Shown piece by piece: positions 1 through 11,252 of a stretch of DNA of 64,000 nucleotides. The notes beneath the pieces were generated by a model. It searched no databases, was not told the origin of the DNA, and saw only the letters and a list, made by a program, of their open reading frames with translations. Source of the DNA: Blepharisma japonicum (taxonomy: Eukaryota > Ciliophora > Heterotrichea > Heterotrichida > Blepharismidae). Position 1 is the stretch's first letter. Each line of letters opens with the position of its first letter. The position numbers and the translations under genes were made by a program. The stretch lies in the NCBI GenBank assembly GCA_949751835.1, contig CATKHK010000002.1, positions 248,001 to 312,000 of the forward strand, written 5' to 3'.

Positions 1-193
1 AAGAGAAAACATCCTTCCATATCGATCTGCCCAATATCCTCATAAAACAGATCCTGCAAGCATGCCTATTTGATATAAAGTTCCAATAAATCCTCTCAAT
101 GAGTTTGATATATCTCATTCATGTGCAATACTTGAAAGTGTAATACCTATAAGAACTACTCATAGTTGACTATTTGTTCAAGCCTTAATTTAA
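1..193 (+). CDS. 3' end of an unrecognised gene (partial)
   Basis: This is the last 63 codons of a plus-strand reading frame entering from the left edge (codons start at base 2) and ending at TAA. It contains two in-frame TGA codons, which read as Trp under the code used by the other genes here (in the contexts PIWYKV and THSWLF). I do not recognise the protein; the visible tail has no repeat or membrane segment. It could be a chance open stretch, but its codon content looks coding and the spacing to the next gene is normal for the window. Confidence 0.55.
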
Positions 194-548
194 ATTACCA
201 GTCCACACTGGATAAATTTTCTTTTTTGGAACGTTCCTCAGCCAATTTTGTCTAAACACTGAGCTGTTGTGAGCATTGCCTGGTTCGACATTTTTTATAG
301 TGATGTGTTGCTACATTATTAATTTATTTATTGACATATAGAATAAATTTATTAATATTTATTTGTGGCTTTGCTTATTTGAAATCTTAAATATTTTTGG
401 TCAAAAACCTAAGCAGAAAAGATCAGAAATAAAGATAAATTAATTTAATGTTTTAATTTATTTAAGAAAATATTCTAAAATATTACCTTTTCTTGCAGAT
501 CTTTTCAGTTCCATTATTTTAGAAACTTCTTTATAATTATCGACAGTT
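194..548. other. intergenic, nothing recognised
   Basis: AT-rich spacer between the partial gene and PACRG. It should hold the 3' end of the first transcript and the PACRG promoter. No ORF, tRNA or clear repeat is visible. Confidence 0.6.
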
Positions 549-1466
549 ATGGCTTACACTGCTTCTCCAGCTCAATTTCTTTCGACTGAAGACCATCTCC
601 GCAAGATGCTCAGCAAGACTGGCGGTCCAAGTTTCGGAACCGACGTTAAATACTTGCCTCGCAATTCTCATTCTCCTTTTGGTGACTTTCCTCCAGGCTA
701 TGTGATTCCTTCAAAACAAATTCCAACTGAATTCAATTTAAACCCAGTTCATGAAGCATCACAAGCTGCAAGCCAGCCTAACGAATTTGTTAAAAAAGGC
801 AGAGGCTCAGGAGGCAAAACTTCTTCATTATTCCATGGAAGAGAACAGCCAGTTGAAACTCCTCCTAGAGCCGGAGCTTTTAATAGAAGACAAATCCCAC
901 CCAGTGAATTCAGGAGATTTTATGACCGTGGAGATCTTCCTATAGCTATAAGTCATGGAATAGGCAATAAAATTGCATGGAAAGTTCCAGTGGAGCAGCT
1001 AGATTATCATCATTATTTACCTATTTTCTTTGATGGGATTAGAGAAAAACATGACCCTTATAGGTTTTTGGCTATACAAGGAGTTCATGATATGCTTGAA
1101 CATGGAGGGAATAAAGTTTTACCTGTGATTCCTCAGCTTATTATTCCAATAAAAACTGCTTTGAATACTCGAGACGCTGATATTATCAGTGTAGTCTTGA
1201 AAGTATTACAGAAATTGGTAACATGTGCAGATATGATTGGAGAAGCTTTAGTGCCTTATTATAGGCAGATTTTGCCGATATTTAATATTTTTAAGCAAAA
1301 AAATATAAATTCTGGAGATAAGATTGATTATTCACAGAGAAAGAGGCAAAATATAGGAGAGCTTATACAAGAAACATTAGAATTGCTGGAAACTACAGGT
1401 GGAGAAGACGCATTTATTAACATCAAATATATGATCCCAACTTATGAAAGCTGCGTATTGAACTAA
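549..1466 (+). CDS. PACRG: parkin co-regulated gene protein (PACRG)
   Basis: 305 aa. The C-terminal two thirds (from about residue 120) is a typical PACRG alpha-helical repeat domain: it opens with [17 protein letters not shown], runs through [12 protein letters not shown] and [10 protein letters not shown], and ends with [13 protein letters not shown]. In other eukaryotes PACRG is an axonemal microtubule inner-junction protein that bridges A and B tubules of doublets, and a basal-body component in ciliates. The N-terminal 120 residues are Pro/Gly/Ser-rich and probably disordered, as is usual outside animals. Single exon with no in-frame TGA. The start is the first ATG in the frame. Confidence 0.95.
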   Translation: MAYTASPAQFLSTEDHLRKMLSKTGGPSFGTDVKYLPRNSHSPFGDFPPGYVIPSKQIPTEFNLNPVHEASQAASQPNEFVKKGRGSGGKTSSLFHGREQPVETPPRAGAFNRRQIPPSEFRRFYDRGDLPIAISHGIGNKIAWKVPVEQLDYHHYLPIFFDGIREKHDPYRFLAIQGVHDMLEHGGNKVLPVIPQLIIPIKTALNTRDADIISVVLKVLQKLVTCADMIGEALVPYYRQILPIFNIFKQKNINSGDKIDYSQRKRQNIGELIQETLELLETTGGEDAFINIKYMIPTYESCVLN

Positions 1467-1809
1467 ATAATAAATTATTAGGTATTTACTAATAATATGC
1501 CGATATTAAATAAGGATTTATTATGTTTTTAGCTTCAATCTGAGTTGAAATTGTTTTTATCAATATTCATAAACGTTTATAATCTTCACAATCATCAATT
1601 TTTCATAATTTTCTGGTATCTTCCCTATTGTTTGGTATCAAAATAGATAGAAACGGTTTTTGCATAATTTATTCCTTTATAGTTTCCATTTAAATTATAC
1701 GAAGCTATTAATTTTCCTATCCTTTTTGATTGTTTTAAATAATCACCACACCTTAATTTAAATCAATACCCTAAAACAGTTATTCATATTAATCAGTGGT
1801 AATAATAAA
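1467..1809. other. intergenic, nothing recognised
   Basis: AT-rich spacer between PACRG and the PLAC8 gene. Reading both strands with TGA as sense shows no convincing gene or RNA. Confidence 0.6.
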
Positions 1810-2148
1810 ATGACAGAGAATTGGACAGCTGAGTTTGCCGGTTGTTGTAATGTTTTTCCCGCATTTTGCTTAATTTGTTCGAACTGTACAGCTGGAGCTG
1901 CATTGCTACAAGGGGTTACAGTTTGGGAAATGAATGGAGGCCAAGGAGGATGTGGTGAGTGCTGTATAGCTTGCTGGCTTTGTTGCATTGGACTTGCTAT
2001 CAATCGCGGCAAGATAAGGGAAAAATATAACATTCATGGGAGTTTTATGGTGGATTGCCTACTTTATTGGATTGGATGCTCTTGCTGCATGGTGACTCAA
2101 GAATACAGAGAAGTCCGTATACGCAATAAAAATAAACCCGCCCAATAG
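1810..2148 (+). CDS. PLAC8 / cell-number-regulator family Cys-rich protein
   Basis: 112 aa with a dense pattern of Cys pairs separated by hydrophobic stretches: AGCCNVFPAFCLICSNC near the N-terminus, GECCIACWLCCIGL in the middle and LLYWIGCSCCM near the C-terminus, followed by a basic QEYREVRIRNK tail. This order (CC..., hydrophobic helix, C-rich helix, R..R) is that of the PLAC8 family, small membrane proteins that in plants and fungi act in cadmium or calcium handling and organ-size control. One copy only, no signal peptide. The function in ciliates is not known to me. An antisense open frame covers the same region and is a shadow. Confidence 0.8.
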   Translation: MTENWTAEFAGCCNVFPAFCLICSNCTAGAALLQGVTVWEMNGGQGGCGECCIACWLCCIGLAINRGKIREKYNIHGSFMVDCLLYWIGCSCCMVTQEYREVRIRNKNKPAQ

Positions 2149-2404
2149 AGATATCAGATAATAAATAACTTACTTATTTTAATTGTAATATGAGATGAAA
2201 TTGTGTACAGTAATTTCATCTGAGAAATTTCCTGGCCCTTTGGATATGGCTCCTTTGTTAAGATGCTTGAATGCATTCATCACCAAGTTACCAGGTAGAG
2301 GATAGTAGAAATTAGCGACCAAGAATTAAATAAATTAAATTTACCTGCTTATTTAAATTCTCTAGTTATGCAGATGATTACCAATAAGTTTCATAATTTT
2401 TCAT

Positions 2405-4366
2405 TTATTCCTTACCTATCATATCTAATTCCAGCGCAATGGAATAATCCGAAATAGCCTTATCCAGCTGCCCAACACTATCATAGCAGCACCCTCTGTT
2501 GAAAAAAGCATTAGCATTCCTTGAATCCAGATCAATAACACTAGAAAAATCCTTTATGGCTGTTTCATAATCCCCAAGTCGCTCATACGAAATACCTCGA
2601 TTATGTAATGCATGAATATTGGTTGGGTCAAGCTTTATCACAGCTGAATAATCATTGATTGCTTCATCATAATTTGATAATTTAGCATAACAATAAGCCC
2701 TGTTATTATAAACTTTCACAGAAGCTCCTCCATTTTCTAGCTCTTTAGTGTAGTCCTCCACCGCTTTATCGAATTTTTCTAGTTTTCTCCATGTGAGGCC
2801 TCTATTTGCATAAATAATTGGGTTAGATGGGTCTAAGTAAAGGGCTCTATTGAAGTCTTCTAAAGCATCTTCATATATTTCAGCATTTCTCAAGCAGCAG
2901 CCACGGTTATGCCAATAAACAGGATTTTGTTGGTCAAGCTCGATGCTCTGTGTGAAGTCTTCAAGGGCTTCTTGATGCTTAAAAAGTCGGTCCCATACCA
3001 GTCCTCGCCCATTATATGAAGGTGCATAATTTGGGTCAATTTCAATAACTCGGTTAAAGCACTCTAAGGCTTGTTCTAAGTTTCCAGTTTTTTCCATTAA
3101 AGTTCCTAGATGATGAAGGGTGTTAACGTTATTAGGCTGGAACCTTAAAGCTTCCATATAATCTCGCTCTGCTTCAGCAATTTTTCCTATTTTATCCCAA
3201 CAAAAAGCTCGGTTATAAAGAGCTTTGAAGTGTTTTGGGTCAAGTTTTAAAGCCTGGGTATAGTCTTTGATGGCTAAGTCGTATTCTTTTAATTTTCGAT
3301 ATGCGAAACCTCGGTTATGGAAGAAATCAGCTTTATTTGGCTCCAGATCTATTGCACGTGAAAAGTCTTCAACTGCCATTGGGAAATTCCCACTTCTATC
3401 ATATGAAATTCCTCTATTATAATAAGCAAAAGCGTTTTGAGGATCCAAATCAATGGCTGCTGTATAGTTTTCTATCGCTTGCTCAAAATTCCCAGTTTTA
3501 TCATATGCAAAAGCTCTATTGAAAAGTGCTTTAAAATGTCTTGGATTGATCCTTAGAGCTTCTGTATAGAATCCAATAGCTTTTTCAAAGTCTCCTTTTT
3601 GCCTTGCAGCATAGCCTTGTGAGTGAAATCACTCAGCTTCTTTTAATGCTTTTTCAGACAAATTAGGGCTCAGCTGTGGTTTTGAGCTATTTTCCCTTTT
3701 AGGAACTACATTAGGTTTGGCTATTCTTTGAGGTGGGACAACATCTGTAATTTCTTTATCTTTTTCAAACTTTTGAGGAGTACTTGATCTTGGTGGCACA
3801 AAAGAAAAAGGGTCATCTTTGGCTTCATTAGAATTGGTTGTGTTACTGAATGAGCTTTGGAGGTTTCGGACGTAAGATTTGCCAGGAGATCTTCTGCCTT
3901 CTTGGTCTCTTTCTAAAGCCATAGAGTAGTCTTCAATGGCTTGTGCGAAATTGCCTTTACGGTTTTGGCAAGCTCCTCTTGCATAAGCTGCATTTACGTG
4001 ACAAGGGTCAAGCTCAAGGACTGTTGTGAAATCTAGGATACTTTTATCAATTTCGCCTAGCTTGTCATATGCGCAACCTCTTAGATAGAATGCTCCTACA
4101 TGGTGGGGTTCAAGCTGAATAAGAGAATTGCAGTCTTTTATTGTTTCTTCGTAAAGCCCTTTTTTCATATAGCTAGAAGCACGAATAAATAAGGCTTTTG
4201 GATGATTTCCATCCATAGTGATTTTTCTTGTACAGATCTTTATTAGATTGTCAACATCATTATTTAAGCGATAAGGCCTACTGTGGTCACTTCTGTTTTC
4301 TTGCTGAAGGACTCGTCTCCTGTGCATTGCATCCATAAGAAGCTCAGTTTCCAGTTCGTCTGACAT
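2405..4366 (-). CDS. tetratricopeptide (TPR) repeat protein
   Basis: 653 aa when the single in-frame TGA (at the junction KEAE-W-FHSQG, around base 3628) is read as Trp; with the standard code it would split in two. About 15 TPR units are visible: three near the N-terminus (residues about 40-140), a Ser/Pro/Lys-rich linker (about 150-240), then twelve nearly continuous units to the C-terminus. Units follow the pattern A.yNRg..y...g....Ai.DY..ai.LDP. Very regular TPR arrays of this kind are common in ciliates, often as scaffolds in cilia or chaperone complexes. No catalytic domain is present, so I cannot assign a specific partner. The upstream gene is divergent. Confidence 0.88.
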
Positions 4367-4668
4367 TTTTAAATAGAATTGTATTATCTTTACTTGAAAC
4401 TAAATTCGGCGCTTAACGATTAAATTAGAGATGCTAAAAAATGATGTCCTTGGAATATGTGAAGAGATTTAGAATAAATGCTTATAAGTATCATCTATAA
4501 GAAGTCTTTGGTGGACTTTTGAGAAAATTCGACTTTTAAGAATAGTCACAATTCTGGAGTCATGCAGTAAAATAAAATTTATAGAGAATTAGTTCAATAT
4601 TATAAACATTAGTGATATATTAATATCATACAACAAAATATTAAATCCCATTTAACATATTTTTTCAG
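4367..4668. other. divergent intergenic region
   Basis: About 300 bp AT-rich spacer between the starts of the TPR gene (minus) and the PDI-like gene (plus). It must contain both promoters; no specific motif can be singled out. Confidence 0.55.
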
Positions 4669-6096
4669 ATGCTATTTCAGATATGGGCTTTCCTTTTGAT
4701 TTTTTGCAAATGTAGCCAAATATCTGAAGAAGATAACGTTTGGATTCTTGACGATATGAACTTTAAGCAAGCTCTAAAACAGCAAAAAACTATTTTAGTT
4801 GAATTTCATGCTCCATGATGTGAACATAGCAAAAAATTAGCTCAAGAATATTCCAAGGCAGCTTTTACATTAAAAGCCAGAAATCCACCAATACACATAG
4901 CAAAAGTTGATGCAACTGCTAACCCTATAATTAGAGAAATTTATGGTATAACTGGATATCCTACACTTAAATTGATCTCAGAAGATGAAGCAATTAATTA
5001 TTCAGAAAATTTTACTGAAAGTGCAATAGTTTCATGGGTAATCAAAAAATCTCGACCCCAGCTACAAACAGTCCATGATTTTTTAGAATTCAAGCAAATT
5101 TTGAAAAATTCCAAAGTTTCAGTGGTTTTATTTACCAAACTAAAACCTCCTGAGTACTTTGTGGCTGCTTCCAAGTACTTTGATGACGTTTTGTTTATTG
5201 TTTCAACAAATCATAGCTCTTTTTCTCAGTATTCAGCTAAAGATGGAAATGTTATGATGCTCAAGCAATATGATGACAAAATTGTTCATTATTTAGAAAT
5301 TAGATCTACATACTACCTAACTAAATGGATTGAAAACAATAAAACACCGTGGACCCAGCCTTATAATAACGACGTATCTTATTACATTTTCCAAGAAAAG
5401 CACCCTGCTTTATTTTTTTTTAGATATGAAATAGATGCTTTAAAATATAATCAGACTTATCAAAACCTAGCAAAAGAGTATAAAAATGAATTGGTTTTTA
5501 CACATGCAGATTTATCATTACCGAGATATAGAAAAATAGGTGAGTTTTTTGGAGTTTCTAGATATTCAATGCCGACATTTATGATAATTGATCATAAAGG
5601 AGGAGAAGTCAACAAGTATTTCTATTCTAAAGATGTAAAAGAAAGCGATGCTGAGGATTTTATATTAAAATGGAAAAAAGGAGAAATTCAGCCTTATATA
5701 AAATCTGAGCCAATCCTGGAACAATCAGGTGAAGAATTAGTTAAAACAATAGTCGCTCAAAATTTTGAAGAAGTTGTTCTAAAAGCAGATAAAGACGTCT
5801 TAGTGCAATTTTATGCACCATTTTCTGCTAATTGTAAAAATCTTGGACCCGATTATGAGCTGCTCGCTTATACTTTTAAAAATATTGAAGAAATTGCTAT
5901 AGTGAGTATCGATGCATATCACAACAGCGTAAAGGGCCATTTTGTGGAAGATTTTCCTACAATAAAATTTTTCCCAGCCAATAATAAAAATGGAATTTTA
6001 TTCCAAGATGACTTGAATTATGAAAATTTGTTCCAGTTTATCCGAGAGCACTCATCTTTTAATTTTGGATCTAAAAAAGTAAAACTTGAGCTTTAA
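4669..6096 (+). CDS. protein disulfide isomerase-like protein with CxxS and SxxC sites, KLEL tail
   Basis: 475 aa. The start at 4669 gives a signal peptide (MLFQIWAFLLIFCKCSQIS) and needs one in-frame TGA read as Trp, exactly at the Trp before the active-site Cys. The first thioredoxin domain (about residues 20-130) has HAPWCEHSKKLAQEY, so the site is CEHS instead of CGHC. The PDI linker signature KSEPILE is present around residue 344. The last domain has YAPFSANCKNLGPDYE, where the first Cys is replaced and the second kept. The length and a-b-b'-a' order match PDI. The protein ends in KLEL, a KDEL-type ER-retention signal. I infer an ER lumen protein that can bind or isomerise disulfides but is a poor oxidase; a role as chaperone is equally possible. 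Confidence 0.9.
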
Positions 6097-6218
6097 CTTA
6101 TTATAGAAATTATTTTCAATTGTTTATATCGCTAAACTAATTTTAATCTATTTTTGGTAATTTTACAATGGCATTTATTTATATTGTGAAATTCTAATAG
6201 TTAAATTCACATTCTTAT

Positions 6219-8462
6219 TTATGATTTATTTTCTATTCTAGTCTCTCTCCTCTCTTCTTCTTTTTCTTGCTTCAGCGCTTTATGCGAATCTCTTTGCTGC
6301 TTAAACTTCCCTGATGGTAGAGGAGGCTTAGAAATAGTTTGAGACTGCGAATGGGAAAGTGAAGACTTTGGCTTCTCAGATTCCATGGAAAAATTCAAAG
6401 GTTTTAGCTCACCTTTATTAGTAAACCCTCTTTCTTTCATATTTTTTATCAACTCTTGTTCTTCCCTCGCTCTTCTCATCCTATTCACTGTTTCTGCTAC
6501 CCCTTTCTTTTCTAATAAATCTGCATTTTCATTTAAAATCGGCTTTTCAAGGTTAGGGGTAAATGTGCATTCAGCTTGTGCTTTTTCTATCTCAAGCTCT
6601 TCTGCTGTCCTTGCAAGTTTTTCTTTTCTTTTTCTTTCAACTTCTGATAGGTTATATAAGGCAACTGAACGATGCACACTTGGATCTTCGCTTATTTTTT
6701 TATATTCTTCGGCAAGTGTATCTTTGGGATTTTTTTCTGCCATTTTGTAGACTGGCTTTTTGTTAATTGAAGGCTTAAATGTGCATTCTTTTCGATTTTC
6801 TTGCTCATATACTTTTTTAAGCTTATTTATTTTTTCGTCAATTTTTTGTTTTTCTGAGATTAATAAGTCTTCGTGGCATTTTTTTGAGCCTAAGCTTTCA
6901 GTTCTGCGGAGTTTTACACCATCAGCCATTTTTGAACTGTCTTTATTTATTTGTGGGCGAAAAGAGTACTCTACTTTATTTTTATATGTAGGGTTAATAT
7001 TGGAATGATGTGTTTGGTTTGTTCTGTTTTCATAGAACATGTAGAATACTCTATGAAGCTTGACTACCTCGTCTTCTAATAATGTGAACTCTCCATCTAC
7101 AAGTCTTCCTATTGAACTTGTAATAGATGAAGATTGATCAATAGAAGCACTCATTTCTGGGTGGTAATAATTCATTACTCCCATTATAAATATTTCAAGG
7201 TTTTTTTTAGTTGTAAATCCGTTATCGCCACCTAAAAGCTTTCACATTTTCATCACAAGTTCCTTTTCCTCAATATTCTTAGGATTTTCAGGTTTACTTT
7301 TGATTAGAAAGAGTTTTTCTAATAAATGTAGAGTATTGGAGTAGCTCAGCTTATTCTCATTTTCAGGGTCAAGATATATAAAAGCTTCTTGCATTTCTTT
7401 TTTAAGCTTTGCAATTAAAACTTGTTCAGATTTATTGCTTATAAATTTTTCTTTTGGAGGGCTCGGGGCTTCTTGCTCTTTGTGGATTCTTCTTACAGCA
7501 TCATCATATAAAATTTTGTCTATTGAGCCAGATCTTTTGAGCCCCTTAGATTTTGTGTTCACTGTAGGTTTAAACTGAGATTTTTCAATTTTCTCTTGCT
7601 CTTCTAAAATTTTCTTAACCTGCTTACTATTTTCAGTCTTTTTCATTTTGAATAGTTTCTCATGAACAGGTTCATTGCTCTCCCCCTTTTTCGCAAGAAT
7701 TTGCAATGATTTTTCACAAATAGATGGCTGGAAACTTTGCTCAGTTAAACTTTGCGATTTTATGTTTTCTTCTCTCTTTGCATTTAATTTATCTTGTTTC
7801 TTTTTCTCATAGTTATTCATTTCACTTATAAATTCGTCTACAGTTCTTTTATTACCATCTGCATTGACAGAAGGCTTAAATGTGCATTCTTTAAATTCCT
7901 CTTGATGTATATCTTTGGCAATTTTATCAACCTTTTCTTTGACTTTTTCTTGGTATTTATAAAATCTCTCTTCTACGTCAATATTTTCTTTACGTTCAGA
8001 TTTTGGAGCCATAATATCACCAAAGTCCAGCTCTGAGTGGGAAAAAGATTTTTCTATTTTTTTTACAACTTCTTTACTTTTTTCAGTACTATTAGTCTTT
8101 GTGTGGGCTGAAGATTTTAAATCAGCTGAAAGATTTGTTTCTTTTTTAGCATCAAGCTGTATATTTTGCTTAGGGGTAGGATTTGGAGATGGAAGCTTGC
8201 TTGGCTGAGGTATTTTTGAAACTTCTTTTTTAGTTTCCTTATTTTCAGGTAAATTAGGTTTTGCAGGTGGGTTTTTCTCACTTTCGTTTCCACTTTCATC
8301 TTCATCAAAATCTTCATCGCTGCTTTCCGGAGTTTTTTCTTTAGTAGCTGGCTTTATATTCTGAGGTTCCATAACTGAGACTTGAACACTACCTACTGCT
8401 GTTCCTTCTTCAACGTCCATATCGAAATCGCTGTCTTCATCGCTCATTGAATCACTTGACAT
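6219..8462 (-). CDS. ECTFKP-repeat protein of unknown function
   Basis: 747 aa with one in-frame TGA (Trp, near base 7240) joining two stretches. The N-terminal 170 residues are acidic then Pro/Lys/Ser-rich and disordered. From about residue 190 a motif of the form ECTF(K/T)P(S/N)(V/I/L)N recurs four to five times (ECTFKPSVN, SFQPSI, QFKPTVN, SFRPQIN, ECTFKPSIN, ECTFTPNLE), separated by charged helices. Near residues 370-400 the segment AFIYLDPENENKLSYSN resembles one EF-hand-like helix-loop. Proteins with such repeats occur in ciliates and kinetoplastids, often near cilia, but I know of no defined activity. C-terminus is basic. Confidence 0.8.
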
Positions 8463-9070
8463 TTTTAATTATAGCCAATATCAATTAATTTGAACGTCAT
8501 TTTTTGAATTTAATTGCCTAAAAGTTATTTTAAATATATCTAGGAGCGTTTTTCATATTATTTGGATCAATGCTAAAGAAAAAGTGACAAAAGAAAATTA
8601 ATTTGGGAAATTAAATTTTTGAAAATTTAAAAGGAAAATTGTGCTATTATTTCTGATGAAAAGTAGAACACGAAAAATGAAATATTGGAGAGTAATAAGC
8701 CCTTCTTAAGTGTGGACTTTATATAGGCAAGTTAAAATACATAGCATGATATTAAATAGCTTGAATGATTCTTGAGATATTGGAAGTAAAATTAGGATAT
8801 ATATTTTAAACTAATCCATTATATAAGCTTTAATATTTAAAAACTAGAAAACGAATAATCCTACCAAAATATCCTAATATTTAACCAGCATTCTGTTAAT
8901 ATCGGAATTCTCATTTTATTAATTTAAATTAATTTCCAATCTTAAGATTCTTAAATTTGAAAACAGATTAATATCAAAAAGAAATATAATATTGAAAATA
9001 TTACTCTCATCAATATTCAATCAATATTTCTATTAATATGAGTATTCAACTCTATGAAAAACTTAATGAT
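8463..9070. other. long AT-rich intergenic region, nothing recognised
   Basis: About 600 bp between the start of the ECTFKP gene and the 3' end of the Yippee gene, one of the longer gene-free stretches outside 54-59 kb. It contains short A/T palindromes and several ATATT-rich runs (8980-9050) but no open frame or structured RNA that I can support. Confidence 0.5.
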
Positions 9071-9412
9071 CTAATTTTCCCATTCAGCTTTCTCTATTAA
9101 ATTTTTTTCTAAAATAAATTTTCCTTCCTTGTATTTCTGTTCTGGCTCGAGAGCCCACTCATATTTTCATCCAAGCTTGCAATCACAATTTTTACAAAAA
9201 ATATCACAACAACTATGAAGTCCTGTCCTTAGCATCCTTTCTTCTAATACTCCTGTATACACATTGATAACTTTATTATAAAGATAAGCTTTTCCAGTTC
9301 CAGCCCAAAAATCCTTTGAAATTAACTCTCTGCTGCTTGTTAAATGAGCTTTGCAACTTCCACACACATATAATTGATTGGAATCTAAGTACTCTAAATG
9401 CAGTTTTCCCAT
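9071..9412 (-). CDS. YPEL: Yippee-like zinc-binding protein
   Basis: 113 aa with TGA read as Trp in the conserved CKLGWKYEWA segment; the stop is TAG at 9071-9073. The whole protein is a Yippee domain: CGSCKAHLTSSRELISKDF, WAGTGKAYLYNKVINVYTG, R-LRTGLHSCCDIFCKNC and the end segment EPEQKYKEGKFILE. The two CxxC pairs form the single zinc site of the family. Yippee proteins are short, highly conserved across eukaryotes and linked in animals to centrosome or nuclear functions and to a degradation-receptor fold related to cereblon. The exact role here is unknown. Confidence 0.95.
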
Positions 9413-9508
9413 TTTTATAAATTAAACCTCAATAGCTTGCTGCCGGATGCTTTAAAGTATAAGCAGATTATTTTAATTTCTTATATTATTAATCTATAAT
9501 TTGATTAT

Positions 9509-10156
9509 TTAGATTGGTAACGTAACTGATTTCTTATTATTGAGTTTCGCAAGAACATAGTAATAGAAGAAGTCTGCATATAGAATGGATTGTATAATAC
9601 CAGCAAATAGTGAAATATAAGAAATCTCTTCATTGTTCAAAAATCTAGAGATCCAGTTAATGATATAAAGTACTCTATAAGCTCCTAAACAGAAAACATA
9701 ATGCGACTGTAAATTTTCGACCTCCCTCATCTTGCGTAGCATTTCTAGTTGTGGAATAAAAGCAACAGCTTCAAGGAATATCGAAAAACTCCATAATATT
9801 TCCATATGGGTGAATTCTGTATTGAAAAATAATCCAAGGATGAAGCATGGACCAAGAAGGTATTTCCAGTACTCAAAGTTGTCACCTCTGGAGTCATAAG
9901 TTTGCTTATATATTTTAGCGAACCTCATCAGATATATCAGATAGCCTGTTAAACATATAAAGGTTATTTTCATCAGTGTGTTGTAAGCTGACACGTAATA
10001 TGTAAAGAGGTCCAAATATCGGGCAACAAATACAATGAAATATAGTTCTTGGGTTTTGCATGATATCCCAACACAACTCTTTGTCTTTCTGATCCTGAAA
10101 GCCAAGATGAGGAGTGATGCAACATGCAACATATCGCCCATAATTCGGAAAAACAT
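9509..10156 (-). CDS. KDELR: ER lumen protein-retaining receptor (KDEL receptor, ERD2)
   Basis: 215 aa, the usual family length. It shows the typical order: start MFFRIMGDMLHVASLLI, SCVGISCKTQELYFIVF, the signature VARYLDLFTYYVSAYNTLMK, then MEILWSFSIFLEAVAFIPQL and AYRVLYIINWISRF, with seven membrane helices and a short Lys-rich cytosolic tail. The receptor binds KDEL-type tails of escaped ER proteins in the Golgi and returns them via COPI vesicles. The window also encodes a likely ligand, the PDI-like protein ending in KLEL. No in-frame TGA. Single exon. Confidence 0.96.
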   Translation of the reverse strand: MFFRIMGDMLHVASLLILAFRIRKTKSCVGISCKTQELYFIVFVARYLDLFTYYVSAYNTLMKITFICLTGYLIYLMRFAKIYKQTYDSRGDNFEYWKYLLGPCFILGLFFNTEFTHMEILWSFSIFLEAVAFIPQLEMLRKMREVENLQSHYVFCLGAYRVLYIINWISRFLNNEEISYISLFAGIIQSILYADFFYYYVLAKLNNKKSVTLPI

Positions 10157-10579
10157 CTTTATAAACCATTAGCGATTATTAAAATTTTAGAAACTTTTTA
10201 AACACTATGGTGGATTATTTATTTACCTTATTATTTATGCCTTCGGGGAATTACAAATAAAAAATATAATTATTGTATAGAGAAAATAGATAGAGATAAA
10301 AAGAAATTAACTGAAAAAAGAAAATCATTAATTTTGATTTTTTATAATTTAGATTACAAAAGATAAATGAAAAATAATTTAATAATTTAAGAATTATGGC
10401 TTATACTGTGGCTGCTATTTAAATCTTAATATATTTTATTTATTAATAAATTAACTTTATCGGAATTTTATTAGATTTTCTATCATAATAAATCCTTTAA
10501 TTCTTCGAATTTTGATAATTGAACATAAATATTTATAAAATTTTTTATTCTATTAATTTTCATAATTTATTAAACAGTT
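10157..10579. other. divergent intergenic region, nothing recognised
   Basis: Very AT-rich spacer between the starts of the KDEL receptor (minus) and the MYCBP-like gene (plus). Presumably holds both promoters. No open frame or repeat worth calling. Confidence 0.55.
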
Positions 10580-11252
10580 ATGGAGGACAGCCAAGTTGAT
10601 AAATCTCTTACACTCCAAGCTATGAAAAGAGACAAGAAGCAAAGAGAATTTCGAGAATACCTCGCTGATAAAGGAATTGTGCTTGCTATGGTTAAATGTA
10701 TTTTTTACTTTAGTTCTCTTAGCTTTGAGGCAATCAGATAACCCACCGGATTCCCCAGCTGAGTATATTCAACAATACTTTGGAGTCTATAAAGATCCAA
10801 TGTGAGATGTAGTTGATAACATGAAAGCTGATATAGAAGGCATGAAAAGTTCTATAGAAAATAAACTAAATGAAATTCAAAACATCAAAAATGAAATTAC
10901 TAAAGCCAAACGATCAAAGCTTGTAAGAGAAACATTTGCAGCACTTGGCCCAGATGCTCAAGGTATTTTATCAACAAAAATTTTAGTTCAAAAATTAAGT
11001 GGCCAGCCAAGGTTTGATACAGACTTAAAATTAAATCAAATGAACTTTATCAATTTTATTATGGAGCATTTGATTTCTGGAGCAAATGAAGATGAAAAAG
11101 AAAGGTTCTGGACTATGTGCTTTTTACCTTTTAGAGAAATTGGAACTCTTGGAGAGGATGGGAAACCTAAGCCACCTCCTTTTGTGGGAAGATTAGATGA
11201 CCCTTCATATGTGCGTATTTTAGAAAAAATAAGATCCTATGTTCTTAAATAA
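10580..11252 (+). CDS. MYCBP (AMY-1)-like protein with a C-terminal extension
   Basis: 218 aa after removal of a 16-nt intron (10698-10713) and with one TGA read as Trp (KDPMWDVVDN). Residues about 15-90 match c-Myc-binding protein: KQREFREYLADKGIVLAMVK, then FLLALRQSDNPPDSPAEYIQ, then a helix (DIEGMKSSIENKLNEIQ). MYCBP-type proteins bind RII-like or AKAP partners and occur in sperm and cilia. The remaining 120 residues (from AKRSKLVRETFAALG to the C-terminus) are not part of MYCBP as I know it and I do not recognise them. Without the intron the frame stops early, and the spliced frame restores the family motif, so the intron is well supported. Confidence 0.82.
10698..10713 (+). other. 16-nt intron in the MYCBP-like gene
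   Basis: Sequence GTATTTTTTACTTTAG. Splicing joins AAA-T to TT-CTC and gives VKFLLALRQSDNPP, which matches the family; reading through gives an early TAA. Confidence 0.85.

Noticed and set aside
280-295. GGTTCGAC, like a tRNA B box
   Set aside because: No A box or cloverleaf can be placed around it.
1758-2033. 91-codon open frame antisense to the PLAC8 gene
   Set aside because: Shadow of the sense Cys-rich gene; no family features on this strand.
2102-2114. ATACAGAGAAG, which resembles the U6 snRNA core
   Set aside because: Lies inside the PLAC8 coding region, and the rest of U6 (AGC triad, stem-loop) is missing.
6219-8462. Two separate genes (with the ECTFKP motif in each)
   Set aside because: The break is a single TGA that reads as Trp in the same frame; repeat motifs continue on both sides.
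8880-9060. Repeated ATATT motifs as a possible satellite or origin
   Set aside because: Irregular and within the range expected for DNA this AT-rich.
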